Source: Coprothermobacteraceae bacterium (lineage in GTDB: Bacteria; Coprothermobacterota; Coprothermobacteria; Coprothermobacterales; Coprothermobacteraceae). Taken from it: DNA of 64,000 nt. Position numbers and translations under genes: made by a program. This document shows, piece by piece, positions 51,530 to 60,837 of this stretch (position 1 is the stretch's first letter; the number at the start of each line of letters is the position of its first letter). The DNA lies in contig JABLWY010000001.1 in NCBI GenBank assembly GCA_013178255.1, forward strand, positions 862,503 through 926,502, given 5' to 3'. The notes beneath the pieces were generated by a model. The model saw only the letters and a list, made by a program, of their open reading frames with translations. It was not told the DNA's origin and did no database searches.

Positions 51530-52380
51530 GATTTCATCACCAACGAGCCTCGATCTAATCCGCCCACGCCAACAAACTCCTGACCGTGGTACACCCGAAC
51601 CAAGTGCCCGGAGTAGATATCTGTTAGTGTAGCCCGCCCCGTACGTTTGACCTCAGCATACTGCAAACCATCTAGGCTGACTGCGGGCAAGAAACTGAGG
51701 GCGACGTCAGGGGGAACTACACTCGCAGTGCTAATCTGATTAACGCCTACAGCATTTGTAAGGTTCACACTGCCCACAGACAAACGGCCAAGTTCCGCTA
51801 CCGTGCAGGGACTCCCCAATCTTTGGCCCAATAAATGAACCAAGCCCCTTATGTAGGTTCCTTTCGAAACCTTGAAGAAAATCAGTGCCTTTTCAACCCT
51901 TCTTGAGTCATCGCACCAGAGTACTCGCGCGTCGTAAACAGTCACCACAGAGGTGATTCCTTCTAAAGGCTGCCCCGCATGGAACGCTTCATAAAGAGGT
52001 CGTCCTCCTCTCTTCTTGGCTGATGAAGGCGGCACAGGGTGCTCTATGGCACCAATCAGGTTGGCCACCCCCGCTTCCACAGCTTCTGCGCTAGGCCTAT
52101 GATTGCTATGAACAACAGCCTGGCCAGTGGCATCCCACGTGTCCGTCTGTTGGCCAAAATACACCAGCGCAACGTAGACTTTGGCAAGTGCCAGTAAATA
52201 GTCAGCAAAACGACAAGCCCTGCCCACGCATATTGGCATGAGGCCCCACGCAAATGGATCTAGAGCCCCTATGTAGCCGACCTTCTTCTGCCCAAGCGTG
52301 TGTTTGATCGTAGTGGTGAATCTCATAGGCCTCCAGCCTTTGGGCTTGAAAGCCCAAATGAAACCGTCTAAGCTGGGCAA
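51520..52380 (-). CDS. truB: tRNA pseudouridine-55 synthase TruB
   Basis: Makes pseudouridine 55 in the T-loop of tRNAs. About 286 aa from the TTG at 52380, which has AGGTGG upstream and reads LPSLDGFIWAFKPKGWRPMRF. A longer open frame extends into nrnA but does not match the family. The catalytic Asp is D41 in GALDPFAWGLMPICVG, where most TruB have GTLDPLATG. Other blocks are QQTDTWDATGQ and VSKGTYIRGLVHLLG. Somewhat divergent but complete. Confidence 0.9.
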   Translation of the reverse strand: MPSLDGFIWAFKPKGWRPMRFTTTIKHTLGQKKVGYIGALDPFAWGLMPICVGRACRFADYLLALAKVYVALVYFGQQTDTWDATGQAVVHSNHRPSAEAVEAGVANLIGAIEHPVPPSSAKKRGGRPLYEAFHAGQPLEGITSVVTVYDARVLWCDDSRRVEKALIFFKVSKGTYIRGLVHLLGQRLGSPCTVAELGRLSVGSVNLTNAVGVNQISTASVVPPDVALSFLPAVSLDGLQYAEVKRTGRATLTDIYSGHLVRVYHGQEFVGVGGLDRGSLVMKSWW

Positions 52381-53582
52381 TCCTCGTCCACCTGCCTGAA
52401 AACCAAACTCTCCAAGAACGTGTGAGGTTTGCGACCCGGGGCTTCGGACGTAAGCCATTGACCCAATTCGTGAATAGCAAGTAAATCGATGTCCTGGCGA
52501 GCCAACCATGACGCCCGCTCAGGATCAGCGCCATCAACGACAAGCCTTCTGATCGTACTCAACGCGTTCTTGTCGACCCCAGTGCTAAGAAAAGCTGTCT
52601 TCTCAAGTAGCTCTGCTAACTGTTCGTCCTCAGGGGTTACCCTACCAAGGATTGAAGTTTGTTCACGTTCTAGCCCTTCGATAAGTTCAGTTACCCGCAG
52701 CACCACTAATTGCAGCTCCTGTCTAAGCTTAGCAGCTGCAGCCATGCGATGACCACCCCCGCCCAGAGCCTTAGCTAATTCAAGTGCCTTCCCCGTGCCT
52801 CTCGATCTAAGGGAGACGTTAACCACTCCGTGGCGAGGGTTCTCACGCACCGTGACGAACAGGCGGCCATCCCCAATCCACTGCATCAGGGATAAGGCAA
52901 GACTGAAATCACTATCAGTGAACTTCATGCGAGTTCGCTCTTCTGCGCTTACGACCAACATGTATACCCCAGGGGCATACGCTTTCACACGGCTCAGCAG
53001 ATGACCTATGCGTATAGCTTGCTCCCAGCCGCATATCTTTGTGGCTTCCCTGTATGCCTTTTCCCAATCAGCGCCAGCCTCGAGCAAGGCGATAGCCATA
53101 GAAACACAACCTTCGTTGGTGTTGCTGTACGTGAGCACTCCGCTGTCTGAAAGCAAGCCGGCTAACAAACAAGTGGAGGACTTACTGTCGAGGTAAGGCC
53201 GTACCAATTTCGCCAAGAGTGCAGAGGTTGAGCAACAGCTCGTGTCGATCACTCCGGAGAAACGTACCGTTTCCTGAGGATGGTGATCCACGACAAACAC
53301 TTCCAAGTCGGATCTATAGCCAAAGACCCTAGAGGGTTCAGAGGTGTCCAAGAGTACCTGTATCTCGGGGCAAACAGATTCAGACTTTGGTATAAGATCT
53401 CTTGAATAGTGCCCCCAATCTTCAATCTCTAGGGTGAAAGGTATACCCGCTTCGCTTAACACCCACCCCAAACCCGAAACAGAGCCTAACGCATCTATGT
53501 CTGGCCTCTCGTGGGTTAGTATCAGGACACCCTTCTTCGTATCAACCCTTTTTCTCAGGTCCTGAACTAGGTCCAGCTCCAC
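52368..53582 (-). CDS. nrnA: DHH-family phosphoesterase, NrnA-like, with C-terminal extension
   Basis: Family members degrade oligoribonucleotides or cyclic dinucleotide products (pApA, pAp). It has 404 aa versus about 310-340 for usual NrnA. Metal motifs: HERPDIDALGS (H24, D28, D30), LLDTSEP (D79) and VVDHHP (D99-H101). The DHHA1 domain ends with LGGGGHRMAAAA. About 85 extra residues follow, rich in charged and Leu residues, of unknown role. It lies between rbfA and truB as in many Firmicutes. Its start overlaps rbfA by 41 bases. Confidence 0.9.
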   Translation of the reverse strand: MELDLVQDLRKRVDTKKGVLILTHERPDIDALGSVSGLGWVLSEAGIPFTLEIEDWGHYSRDLIPKSESVCPEIQVLLDTSEPSRVFGYRSDLEVFVVDHHPQETVRFSGVIDTSCCSTSALLAKLVRPYLDSKSSTCLLAGLLSDSGVLTYSNTNEGCVSMAIALLEAGADWEKAYREATKICGWEQAIRIGHLLSRVKAYAPGVYMLVVSAEERTRMKFTDSDFSLALSLMQWIGDGRLFVTVRENPRHGVVNVSLRSRGTGKALELAKALGGGGHRMAAAAKLRQELQLVVLRVTELIEGLEREQTSILGRVTPEDEQLAELLEKTAFLSTGVDKNALSTIRRLVVDGADPERASWLARQDIDLLAIHELGQWLTSEAPGRKPHTFLESLVFRQVDEDCPA

Positions 53583-53925
53583 TTCCCTTGTCCTCCAACT
53601 CCTCTAGTAGCCTGACCATGCGGACTCCCCTCTCGATGGAGTCATCAGTCACGAACCGGACCTCAGGAGCAAAGCGTAACCTGAGCCTTCTAGCTACTTC
53701 TCCGCTCAGGTAGCCGCTCAGCTTCTCCAAAGCCTTTAATATATCCTCGCTTTTTTGACCAGGGAACGCAGAGAAATATACCTTCAAGTATTTTTGGTCC
53801 ACGGACAAATCTACGTCCGTAATAGTCACCATCCTGAGCCTCTCATCATTCATCTCTTGAATCAAGAGCTTGGAAAGTTCTTCCTTTATTGCTTCTTGTA
53901 ACCTTTCTTTTCTCAAAGGCCTCAT
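53542..53925 (-). CDS. rbfA: Ribosome-binding factor A
   Basis: Assists late 30S maturation at the 5' end of 16S rRNA. It has 127 aa from the ATG with GAGGAGGGG upstream (MRPLRKERLQEAIKEELSKL). FSAFPGQKSEDILKALEKLSGYL and PEVRFVTDDSIERGVRM are family segments. The C-terminal tail is Gly/Ser/Lys-rich. It overlaps ylxP by 4 bases. Confidence 0.94.
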   Translation of the reverse strand: MRPLRKERLQEAIKEELSKLLIQEMNDERLRMVTITDVDLSVDQKYLKVYFSAFPGQKSEDILKALEKLSGYLSGEVARRLRLRFAPEVRFVTDDSIERGVRMVRLLEELEDKGSGAGPSSGPEKKG

Positions 53926-54227
53926 ATGGACCCCTCCTCTTCCATCTTTAACCACTGAACGTCGCTGCGCAAGACGTCTACATCGTAGTTGACTTCAATG
54001 AAGTTGATGATCCAATCAACACACTCTCTTACTCTTTCCAATTCCCCGTTAACTATCCCAAATCCAAGCTCAGCCACCTGCAACCTATCGTTACTTCCTA
54101 CTTCTGCGGCCGATACATTCTTACGGCTACGGACAGTGTCAAGAATGGACCTAACTACCTGCCTCTTATCTTTGAGGCTGCGCGATCCTTGTATGAGTAT
54201 GGACACCTTTAGTGCCGCTACGTACAA
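53922..54227 (-). CDS. ylxP: DUF503/YlxP family protein
   Basis: Small protein of unknown function in the nusA-infB-rbfA region of many Gram-positive bacteria. It has 101 aa. ILIQGSRSLKDKRQVVRSILD and NVSAAEVGSNDRLQVAELGF are diagnostic. The start is TTG, directly after the infB stop. A role in ribosome maturation is suggested only by context. Confidence 0.9.
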   Translation of the reverse strand: MYVAALKVSILIQGSRSLKDKRQVVRSILDTVRSRKNVSAAEVGSNDRLQVAELGFGIVNGELERVRECVDWIINFIEVNYDVDVLRSDVQWLKMEEEGSI

Positions 54228-55907
54228 TTAGCCTGCTACCTCCTGCATGGTGAATACTTCGAATATGTCCCCTTCTTTTATGTCCTGGAAATTCTCCAGC
54301 CCTATACCACACTCATATCCCTGCGCAACTTCACGCACATCATCTTTGAATCTCTTCAAGCTAGCTATGCCAGTCTCAGCCACTATCACACCGTTCCTCA
54401 GAACTCTTACCTTGCCGCTTCTGATGACCTTACCGTCAGTAACATAACAACCTGCTACCACACCTACCCTTGGCACCCTAAAAGTGCGCCTCACTTCGGC
54501 GTGCCCCAGAACTACCTCTTCCTGTCTTGGCTTTAGCATGCCTTTTAGGAAATTGGCTACGTCGTCCACCAAATCGTAGATTATGCGGTAAGTGAGCACC
54601 TTGATGCCCTTCTCCTCGATGAGCTTGTGCGTCTTGCCCACTGGTCTAACGTTGAAACCTATGATGATAGCCTTAGACGCTTCTGCGAGTATGACGTCAC
54701 CATCAGTAATGGCTCCCACACCAGCGTGAACAATCATTAGCTCAACTTCGTCGGTCTGAATCTTGCGAACGGCATTCTGAACGGCTTCCAGCGACCCTGC
54801 AGTATCCGCCTTCAAGATTATGTTGAGCACAGGTTTTTCTTCACCAGTGGCAGACAAGAGTTCCTCCAACGTGAACTCTTTCCTTACCTTTTGGTGCGCT
54901 TGTCGAACTGCATCACGATGTTCTTCTGCAACAGCTTCAGCCGTATCCATATCGGGCACTCTCTCCACCAATGTCCCCGCTTCTGGAACGTCTTGCAACC
55001 CCATGATCTCAACCGGCATAGAAGGCCCAGCTTCTTTCACTTGGCGTCCCGCATCATCGAACATGGCCCGCACTTTTCCGTAAGTGCTGCCAACAACCAC
55101 TATGTCACCAACTCGCAGCGTCCCTTCACGCACTATGACTGTAGCTAATGGGCCTTTGCCCTTATCCAGTTTGGATTCAATGACAAATGCTTTCAAAGGA
55201 CCAGATGGGTCTGCACGCAACTCTCGAAGCTCTGCCACCAAAAGGATTGCCTCTAGCAGGTCCTCTATACCTTGACCCTTTATGGCTGATACAGGTACAT
55301 ATATGGTGTCGCCACCCCAACTCTCAGGCAGGAGCCCCATGTTACTCAACTGGTTCATGACACGATCAGGGTTAGCACCAGGTCTGTCCATCTTGTTCAT
55401 TGCTACAATAATAGGCACGCCTGCTGCCTTCGCATGGTTCAACGCTTCTATGGTCTGCGGCATGACTCCCTCGTCAGCAGCCACTACCAACACAACGATG
55501 TCCGTTACCATAGCGCCGCGAGCTCGCATCTCAGTGAACGCCTCGTGACCTGGGGTGTCGACAAAGACAATCTTCTGTCCCTTGTAGCTTACCACCGAGG
55601 CACCAATGGACTGTGTAATGCCACCAAACTCTTTCTCGGCAACCCGCGTCTTCCTTATTGCGTCCAAGAGCGTAGTCTTCCCGTGGTCGACGTGGCCCAT
55701 TACAGTTACGACTGGAGGACGCAGTGGCAAAACCTTCTTCTCTTCTACTGGCTCAACCTTGAAAAGCTCCCTCAACAGGTCTGCCGTCTCATCATCTATA
55801 GTAGACTGGTGTGATGTGACGTCGACTCCAAGTTTCCTAAGCTCTTCCACGAGCTGTTTTGAAGGAACACCCAGCTCCTTCGCTAACTGGTATACCCTAA
55901 TCTTCAT
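54228..55907 (-). CDS. infB: Translation initiation factor IF-2
   Basis: GTPase that brings fMet-tRNA to the ribosome. It has 559 aa, a short form with only a brief N-terminal IF2N domain ([20 protein letters not shown]) and no long linker. G1 [12 protein letters not shown]3 [12 protein letters not shown]4 NKMDRPG. The C-terminal fMet-tRNA domain ends with [18 protein letters not shown]. The ATG at 55907 is used in preference to one three codons upstream. It overlaps nusA by 11 bases. Confidence 0.97.
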   Translation of the reverse strand: MKIRVYQLAKELGVPSKQLVEELRKLGVDVTSHQSTIDDETADLLRELFKVEPVEEKKVLPLRPPVVTVMGHVDHGKTTLLDAIRKTRVAEKEFGGITQSIGASVVSYKGQKIVFVDTPGHEAFTEMRARGAMVTDIVVLVVAADEGVMPQTIEALNHAKAAGVPIIVAMNKMDRPGANPDRVMNQLSNMGLLPESWGGDTIYVPVSAIKGQGIEDLLEAILLVAELRELRADPSGPLKAFVIESKLDKGKGPLATVIVREGTLRVGDIVVVGSTYGKVRAMFDDAGRQVKEAGPSMPVEIMGLQDVPEAGTLVERVPDMDTAEAVAEEHRDAVRQAHQKVRKEFTLEELLSATGEEKPVLNIILKADTAGSLEAVQNAVRKIQTDEVELMIVHAGVGAITDGDVILAEASKAIIIGFNVRPVGKTHKLIEEKGIKVLTYRIIYDLVDDVANFLKGMLKPRQEEVVLGHAEVRRTFRVPRVGVVAGCYVTDGKVIRSGKVRVLRNGVIVAETGIASLKRFKDDVREVAQGYECGIGLENFQDIKEGDIFEVFTMQEVAG

Positions 55908-56934
55908 AGGCAACACCGCCTTCCCTCACGTCTATGACCCATCCAGTTAGCTGCTGGGCCAACTCTACGTTTTCTCCATCCTCACCAACTACAACTTTTA
56001 TGTTCTCCGGCAAAGCGTATGCCACAGCAACCTTTTTCTTTGAATCCACGATTTCCACCGACTCGACTTTCCCTGGAGACAGAACATTGGCGATAAGCTT
56101 AGCAGGGTCGTTATCCCACTTGACTACGTCGATCTTCTCGTTCGCCAAGCTTCTAGATATAGCTTGAATGCGTTGACCCTTATATCCTATGCACGCCCCT
56201 TGGGGATCAAGCCGCGGGTCGAAGCTCATGACCGCAACTTTTGATCTCCGACCTGGCTTCCTAGCTATACCCATTATACGCACGACTCCTTCGCCCACCT
56301 CGGGAATCTCCAGTTCAAATAACACCTTGAGCAGCTCTGCAGCAGCTCGCGATAGCCTCACGTTCTGCCCAAGGGAGGGGACGTTACCTACGCCTAAGAC
56401 CAAGCAACGCAGTGACTCTCCGGGCAAATAGCGGTCATTTGGTATCTGTTCAGACGGCTCAATAACGCATTCGACACCCTCCACGTCTGCGAACACTATC
56501 TTTGATTTGGGATCTCTCCTCACAACTTTTGCCGTTACTACCTCTCCAGCCAAATGCGCTATGCGTCGCATTGCCTTCTCCTTGCGTTTTTCAGCAATGC
56601 GGTTTTTCAACGTGTTCTCTGCCGTCTGTATGGACACCCTAGTCAGCGCTGACAACGGAAACTCGACCCACTCATCTTCAGCCACACCCAAAGCCTCGGG
56701 AGCGTATTGCTTTCTAACCAAAATTCTCATGGACCCATCTTCCTGTTGAATTCTCACTGCCTCTTGCAATTCTTCTTTGGGGATACCAAGTTCTTTTCTG
56801 ACCGCAGAACTCAAAGCGTCCTTTAGGGCATCAAGAATCTCTGAGCTGGAAAGCTCCAAGTCTTTGGCCAGCTGCTGAACATATTCACTCAGTGCTTTAG
56901 CAATAGCCTTATTTCTTTCTGCGTTTCCCTCCAT
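55897..56934 (-). CDS. nusA: Transcription termination/antitermination factor NusA
   Basis: Binds RNA polymerase and modulates pausing and termination. About 345 aa from the ATG with GGGAGG 7 bases upstream. N-terminal polymerase-binding domain, S1 domain (GEVVTAKVVRRDP), then KH1/KH2 (RKPGRRSKVAVMSFDPRLDPQGACIGYKGQRI in parts: AVMSFDPRLDPQGACIG). No acidic C-terminal repeats. Confidence 0.96.
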   Translation of the reverse strand: MEGNAERNKAIAKALSEYVQQLAKDLELSSSEILDALKDALSSAVRKELGIPKEELQEAVRIQQEDGSMRILVRKQYAPEALGVAEDEWVEFPLSALTRVSIQTAENTLKNRIAEKRKEKAMRRIAHLAGEVVTAKVVRRDPKSKIVFADVEGVECVIEPSEQIPNDRYLPGESLRCLVLGVGNVPSLGQNVRLSRAAAELLKVLFELEIPEVGEGVVRIMGIARKPGRRSKVAVMSFDPRLDPQGACIGYKGQRIQAISRSLANEKIDVVKWDNDPAKLIANVLSPGKVESVEIVDSKKKVAVAYALPENIKVVVGEDGENVELAQQLTGWVIDVREGGVAYED

Positions 56935-57403
56935 GCTTCTTCCTCCCTTCTTCAAAGACCAGTTTAGCCCGTCTTATGTACGGCAATCCAATACGGTAGT
57001 AATTGCCTTCCTTTTCGACAATGACTTCTTCACCATCTAGACCCCAGAGGTACGCTCGAACGGTTTCCACTTTTCCCTCATGGTCGAAAGTTATGTCAGC
57101 CAAACGGCCACTGAATATTTGAAACTCCTCTCTTCTGCGCAAGACCCTTTCCAGTCCGGGGCTCGAAACCTCCAATATGTAGCTCCCGGTTAACCATTCT
57201 TCAGCGTCTAGCAGCGGCTCCACCGCCCTGCTAATGTGCTCACAGTCAGACACCGTAACTGAGGGTTCTCGGTGAATAACGATGGATAACACCCTTTGGC
57301 CTTTCTCGTATCTCTCCTCCAGGTCTACGAAGTAGAATCCCCGGGCCTGTACCAGGTTACGAATCTTTCGTTCCAATGTTTCCCTCTGCTCGGCCGTGAG
57401 CAC
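56909..57403 (-). CDS. rimP: Ribosome maturation factor RimP
   Basis: Needed for 30S assembly. About 164 aa starting at the GTG at 57403, which has AAGGAG 8 bases upstream; a GTG at 57412 is the alternative. Typical segments are LSIVIHREPSVTVSDCEHIS and ILEVSSPGLERVLRR. It leads the rimP-nusA-infB group. The C-terminus is very basic. Confidence 0.93.
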   Translation of the reverse strand: MLTAEQRETLERKIRNLVQARGFYFVDLEERYEKGQRVLSIVIHREPSVTVSDCEHISRAVEPLLDAEEWLTGSYILEVSSPGLERVLRRREEFQIFSGRLADITFDHEGKVETVRAYLWGLDGEEVIVEKEGNYYRIGLPYIRRAKLVFEEGRKKHGGKRRKK

Positions 57404-57424
57404 GCATATCACTCCTTAGATGCT

Positions 57425-57457
57425 TCATAAAGAAGAAGTGGGACCCTTTAGTCCCAC
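57425..57457 (-). terminator. Hairpin terminator between rplL and rimP
   Basis: GTGGGAC-CCTTTA-GTCCCAC stem followed on the minus strand by TTCTTCTTT. It should end the rplJL transcript. Because a TATAAT (57471-57476) lies just upstream of it, it may also act as a leader terminator for rimP-nusA-infB. Confidence 0.65.
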
Positions 57458-57470
57458 CTCTCCTTTGATC

Positions 57471-57476
57471 ATTATA
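57471..57476 (-). promoter_or_regulatory. Possible -10 box of the rimP-nusA operon
   Basis: TATAAT on the minus strand in the rplL-rimP gap. The best -35 (TTAACA) would be 20 bases away, so the match is imperfect. Confidence 0.4.
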
Positions 57477-57514
57477 TAGCGAATTATGAAGTTCTGTGTT
57501 AAATCAGCTGCACA

Positions 57515-57892
57515 CTACTTCAGCTCTATGACTGCTCCTGCAGCTTCGAGTTTCTTCTTCAGATCCTCTGCCTCTTCCTTTGTAGCGCCCTCTTTTATGG
57601 GCTTCGGTGCGCCTTCTACTAGCTCCTTGGCTTCTTTCAAGCCCAAGCCGGTAACCTCGCGCACAACCTTGATTACCTCGAGTTTCTTTGCGCCTGCATC
57701 TTTGAGTATGACGTCAAAAGACGTCTTCTCCTCCTCAGCCGCTGCGGCGGGAGCAGCCACAGCCGGTGCGGCCGCTACAGCCACTGGCATAGCAGCAGAC
57801 ACGCCAAACTTCTCTTCTAGAGCTTTCACTAGCTCCACAAGCTCCATCACAGACATCTGTTCAATTGCGCTAATGATTTCTTCTCTTGTCAT
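57515..57892 (-). CDS. rplL: 50S ribosomal protein L7/L12
   Basis: Stalk protein that recruits translational GTPases. It has 125 aa. N-terminal dimer domain ([20 protein letters not shown]), Ala-rich hinge (about 35-55), C-terminal domain with [27 protein letters not shown] in parts ([20 protein letters not shown]). Follows rplJ; a terminator lies downstream. Confidence 0.98.
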   Translation of the reverse strand: MTREEIISAIEQMSVMELVELVKALEEKFGVSAAMPVAVAAAPAVAAPAAAAEEEKTSFDVILKDAGAKKLEVIKVVREVTGLGLKEAKELVEGAPKPIKEGATKEEAEDLKKKLEAAGAVIELK

Positions 57893-57908
57893 CTCCTAAT
57901 GACCTCCT

Positions 57909-58448
57909 TCAAGCTACGTTTTCTTTTTGGCCCTTTATGGCCTCAAGCACATAAACCACATTCCTGTAGGGTCCAGATAGTACCGTGACGAGTCCTCTCA
58001 TTGGGCCTGCCAAGACTCCTACCAGCTGTGCATACAGCTCCTGTTTTCCAGGCATCTTTGCGATGACGTCCACATCAGCAGCGGAAACCCATCTGCCCTC
58101 CAACAGCCCGCCCTTTGGCTTCAGAGCCTCATACTTCTTTGACTCCTCGGCAAAGGCCTTGTAGGCAGCGAGTTCATCATTGGGGTTGAACAAGAGCGCC
58201 GTTGTACCTTTAAATAGCCCCTTGTCGACCTCCAAGCCAAGCTCTTTGCAGGCAAGCTCCAACAGCGTGTTCTTTACGACCTTCATCACTACATCGTTCT
58301 TGCGCAGACTGCTTCGGAGAGCTTGCATGTCGCCACTCTTAATGCCCTCGAAGGAAGCAAACACGATACCAGGGTTCTCACTGAGCCACGACTTTAGCTG
58401 TTCTACTACGACAACCTTTTCTGGTCTCACTTTCGTAACGTAGTCCAA
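57909..58448 (-). CDS. rplJ: 50S ribosomal protein L10
   Basis: Anchors L7/L12 dimers to the ribosome. It has 179 aa. TTG start with AAGGAGGTGAT upstream. Family segments VEQLKSWLSENPGIVFASFEG and RSSLRKNDVVMKVVKNTLLELA. The transcript has an L10 leader with a terminator immediately upstream. Confidence 0.96.
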   Translation of the reverse strand: MDYVTKVRPEKVVVVEQLKSWLSENPGIVFASFEGIKSGDMQALRSSLRKNDVVMKVVKNTLLELACKELGLEVDKGLFKGTTALLFNPNDELAAYKAFAEESKKYEALKPKGGLLEGRWVSAADVDVIAKMPGKQELYAQLVGVLAGPMRGLVTVLSGPYRNVVYVLEAIKGQKENVA

Positions 58449-58599
58449 TGTATCACCTCCTTAATGAAAAAGTCACCGGCGACTGCTCGGTGACCAAGCA
58501 TATCCACACAAGCAACCTCCGCCGGTAGCTCTTGCGAGCTTTTAAGACCGACTTCTTCGGTCCCCAATTTTCAAACCCGTACTATTCTAACACAACAAA
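58449..58599 (-). promoter_or_regulatory. L10 leader RNA with intrinsic terminator
   Basis: The 151-base leader of rplJ reads, on the minus strand, a hairpin GGACCGAAGAAGTCGGTC and then an L10-leader-like segment (AGAGCTACCGGCGGAGG). A terminator stem follows (GTCACCG/CGGTGAC, 58472-58494) with TTTTTC. The terminator sits just before the ribosome binding site, as expected for autoregulation in which L10-L12 binding favours termination. A TAGAAT near the 5' end may be the -10 of a dedicated promoter. Confidence 0.75.
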
Positions 58600-59304
58600 C
58601 TACTGTTTCTTCAGCGATTCCTCCACAGCACGCTTGGCGTCGACCTTTACGCTGGGACCCATAGTAGTGCTAAGCGCGATCCCCTTCACGAATGTTCCCT
58701 TGGCTGTGGCAGGTTTGGCATGCACAATGGCAGCCGTAACAGCATAGAAGTTCTCTAGAAGCTTCTGCTCATCAAAGCTAGCCTTACCAATAGGAACATG
58801 TACGTTCCCACTCTTGTCGTTTCTGACTTCAACCTTGCCAGCCTTGAACTCCTTGACCGTTTTTCCAATGTCCATAGTGACAGTACCGGTCTTAGGGTTC
58901 GGCATCAGACCGCGAGGACCCAATATCTTACCGAGTTTTCCTATGGCCCCCATCAAGTCTGGAGTTGCTATCACAACATCGAATTCCAGCCAACCCTGCT
59001 GGATCTTTTCTATCATGTCCTCTGCACCTACGTAGTCTGCTCCTGCATTCTGTGCCTCAGTTGCCTTTTCACCTTTTGCAAGTACCAAAACCCTGACTTC
59101 GCGACCCGTTCCATGAGGCAAACTCACGGTAAACCTGACGTTCTGATCAGGGTACTTGGGGTTAATACCTAGTCTAAAGTGAGCTTCAACGGTTTCGTCG
59201 AATTTCGCCGTAGCCAATTTCTTGACTAGCGATACTGCCTCTGACGGAGCGTACAACTTTGTTCTGTCTACAATCTTCAGTAGCTCCTGATACCTCTTGC
59301 TCAT
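58600..59304 (-). CDS. rplA: 50S ribosomal protein L1
   Basis: L1-stalk protein that also represses its own operon by binding mRNA. It has 234 aa from the ATG reading [14 protein letters not shown] with AGGAGGTG 6 bases upstream. Diagnostic: [13 protein letters not shown] (here [14 protein letters not shown]) and [14 protein letters not shown] 6-bp hairpin (GAGCCT/AGGCTC, 59329-59346) lies in the gap before it. Confidence 0.97.
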   Translation of the reverse strand: MSKRYQELLKIVDRTKLYAPSEAVSLVKKLATAKFDETVEAHFRLGINPKYPDQNVRFTVSLPHGTGREVRVLVLAKGEKATEAQNAGADYVGAEDMIEKIQQGWLEFDVVIATPDLMGAIGKLGKILGPRGLMPNPKTGTVTMDIGKTVKEFKAGKVEVRNDKSGNVHVPIGKASFDEQKLLENFYAVTAAIVHAKPATAKGTFVKGIALSTTMGPSVKVDAKRAVEESLKKQ

Positions 59305-59366
59305 TGCATTCACCTCCTGTGGTCAAACGAGCCTCCAACTAGGCTCTCCCACGCGCACTGCTGTGT

Positions 59367-59792
59367 TCAGTCCACGATCTCTATGCCCATGCTCCTGGCG
59401 GTTCCTTCCACCATGCGCATGGCAGCGGCCAAGTCTTCGGTGTTCAAATCCTTCATTTTCTGCTTCGCAATTTCCTCTACTTGGGCCCTAGTTACTTTTC
59501 CGACCTTGTTCTTGTTGGGCTCACCGGAGCCTTTCTCCACCTTCGCTGCCTTCTTCAGGAGTACTGCTACCGGTGGAGTCCTAACCACAAAAGTGAAGCT
59601 CTTGTCAGCGTAGACGGTAACATCTACTGGAACCAGAACATCACCCAAATTAGCGGAAGCGGCGTTAAACCTCTTTATAAACTCCATTATGTTCACGCCG
59701 CGTTGGCCTAGTGCCGGACCTACAGGCGGAGCCGGCGTGGCCTTACCAGCCGGTAGCAACAGCCTGAACTGTGCCACAATCTTCTTAGCCAA
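59367..59792 (-). CDS. rplK: 50S ribosomal protein L11
   Basis: Component of the GTPase-associated centre and target of PrmA (gene at 9383-10150). It has 141 aa. TTG start with GAGGTGAT upstream. [19 protein letters not shown] and [14 protein letters not shown] are unmistakable. Confidence 0.98.
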   Translation of the reverse strand: MAKKIVAQFRLLLPAGKATPAPPVGPALGQRGVNIMEFIKRFNAASANLGDVLVPVDVTVYADKSFTFVVRTPPVAVLLKKAAKVEKGSGEPNKNKVGKVTRAQVEEIAKQKMKDLNTEDLAAAMRMVEGTARSMGIEIVD

Positions 59793-59805
59793 CTTACATC
59801 ACCTC

Positions 59806-60354
59806 TTAACCCTTCTTCTTGACTTGAACGGCGTCTAGATCCGATATAACTTCACGCCCGAACATGTTTACTTTCACATAAACCTTCTGCTTCTCGTGAT
59901 CAACCTCGACCACGATGCCCGTTAGACCTTTTAAGGCTCCATCTCTCACTTCGACTTCATCGCCCGCTTGGAGGTCGACCTTAATCGCCTCCTGCTCTCG
60001 CGACTTAAGCAACACTTTCTTCATCTCATTGTCTTGCACGGGTATTGGCACATGGTCAGGTGTAGAAATAAAACCCTTAACGCCCGGTGTATGTCTTATA
60101 ACCGACCACGTTTCTGGGTCTATTACACCCTTCTCCGGGTCAACCTCAACTTCTACAAAAACGTATCCGGGATATATTACCCTCTGAACTCTCTCAGGCT
60201 TAGGCTTCTTCCCACGGTACTCTAGGCGCCATTCTTTTGGCACCAAGACCTCTGAGATAGTCATCAAGCCCGCATTCTCTGCGCGCCTCATTATGGCTTC
60301 AGCTACGGAATCTTCTTTGCCATGAGCCGTGGTGACAATGTACCATCTTTTCAT
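59806..60354 (-). CDS. nusG: Transcription termination/antitermination protein NusG
   Basis: Polymerase processivity factor with NGN and KOW domains. It has 182 aa. MKRWYIVTTAHGKEDSVAEAI begins the NGN domain and the KOW motif is GDEVEVRDGALKGLTGIVVE. No large insertion of the Thermotoga maritima type. Confidence 0.97.
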   Translation of the reverse strand: MKRWYIVTTAHGKEDSVAEAIMRRAENAGLMTISEVLVPKEWRLEYRGKKPKPERVQRVIYPGYVFVEVEVDPEKGVIDPETWSVIRHTPGVKGFISTPDHVPIPVQDNEMKKVLLKSREQEAIKVDLQAGDEVEVRDGALKGLTGIVVEVDHEKQKVYVKVNMFGREVISDLDAVQVKKKG

Positions 60355-60363
60355 CAGGTCATC

Positions 60364-60567
60364 TCACCTTACTAACAAAGGTAATGCCCGGGAGAACAGA
60401 AAGTCAAAAATGGTTATAAGCACGGCCCATACACCAGAAAACACCAGCACAGCAATAGCCGCGTTGGTAATCTGCTGCCTCGAAGGCCATGCTACTTTCT
60501 GCATTTCGACCCTGGCGCTCCTGAAGTACTCTTTTATTCGGACCACAATGCCCTTTCTCTCTGCCAT
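60364..60567 (-). CDS. secE: Preprotein translocase subunit SecE
   Basis: Single-helix subunit of SecYEG. It has 67 aa. EYFRSARVEMQKVAWPSRQQI is the conserved amphipathic region, followed by one membrane helix. I chose the second of two ATG codons (60567) for spacing from GGTGAT. It follows rpmG and tRNA-Trp. Confidence 0.95.
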   Translation of the reverse strand: MAERKGIVVRIKEYFRSARVEMQKVAWPSRQQITNAAIAVLVFSGVWAVLITIFDFLFSRALPLLVR

Positions 60568-60592
60568 GTTCATATCACCACTATTCTAGTAT

Positions 60593-60668
60593 TGGCAGGG
60601 GCGGAGGGAGTCGAACCCCCAGCCTGCGGATTTGGAGTCCGCTGCTCTGCCAATTGAGCTACGCCCCT
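60593..60668 (-). tRNA. tRNA-Trp (anticodon CCA)
   Basis: Acceptor AGGGGCG/CGCCCCT, anticodon stem GCGGA/TCCGC around CTCCAAA, discriminator G, encoded CCA. It lies between rpmG and secE, a placement shared with many bacteria. Confidence 0.95.
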
Positions 60669-60674
60669 TCGCAA

Positions 60675-60824
60675 CTACCTCGTTTCCTTGTGCAATGTGT
60701 GCCTTCTGCAGTGCGGGCAGTACTTCTTGAGCTGCAACCTGTCAGTAGTTTTGTTCTTGTTTTTCTCTGTATGATAGTTCCTGTTCCCGCACTCGGTGCA
60801 TTCTAGTGTGACCAATACTCGCAC
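60675..60824 (-). CDS. rpmG: 50S ribosomal protein L33
   Basis: 49 residues read directly from the minus strand: it begins with a GTG start ([17 protein letters not shown]) and ends [24 protein letters not shown] and [10 protein letters not shown] give the four zinc-binding cysteines (zinc-type, C+ form). GGAGTGG lies 9 bases before the GTG. It starts 13 bases past the tuf stop. Confidence 0.93.
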   Translation of the reverse strand: MRVLVTLECTECGNRNYHTEKNKNKTTDRLQLKKYCPHCRRHTLHKETR

Positions 60825-60837
60825 CTACAACCACTCC

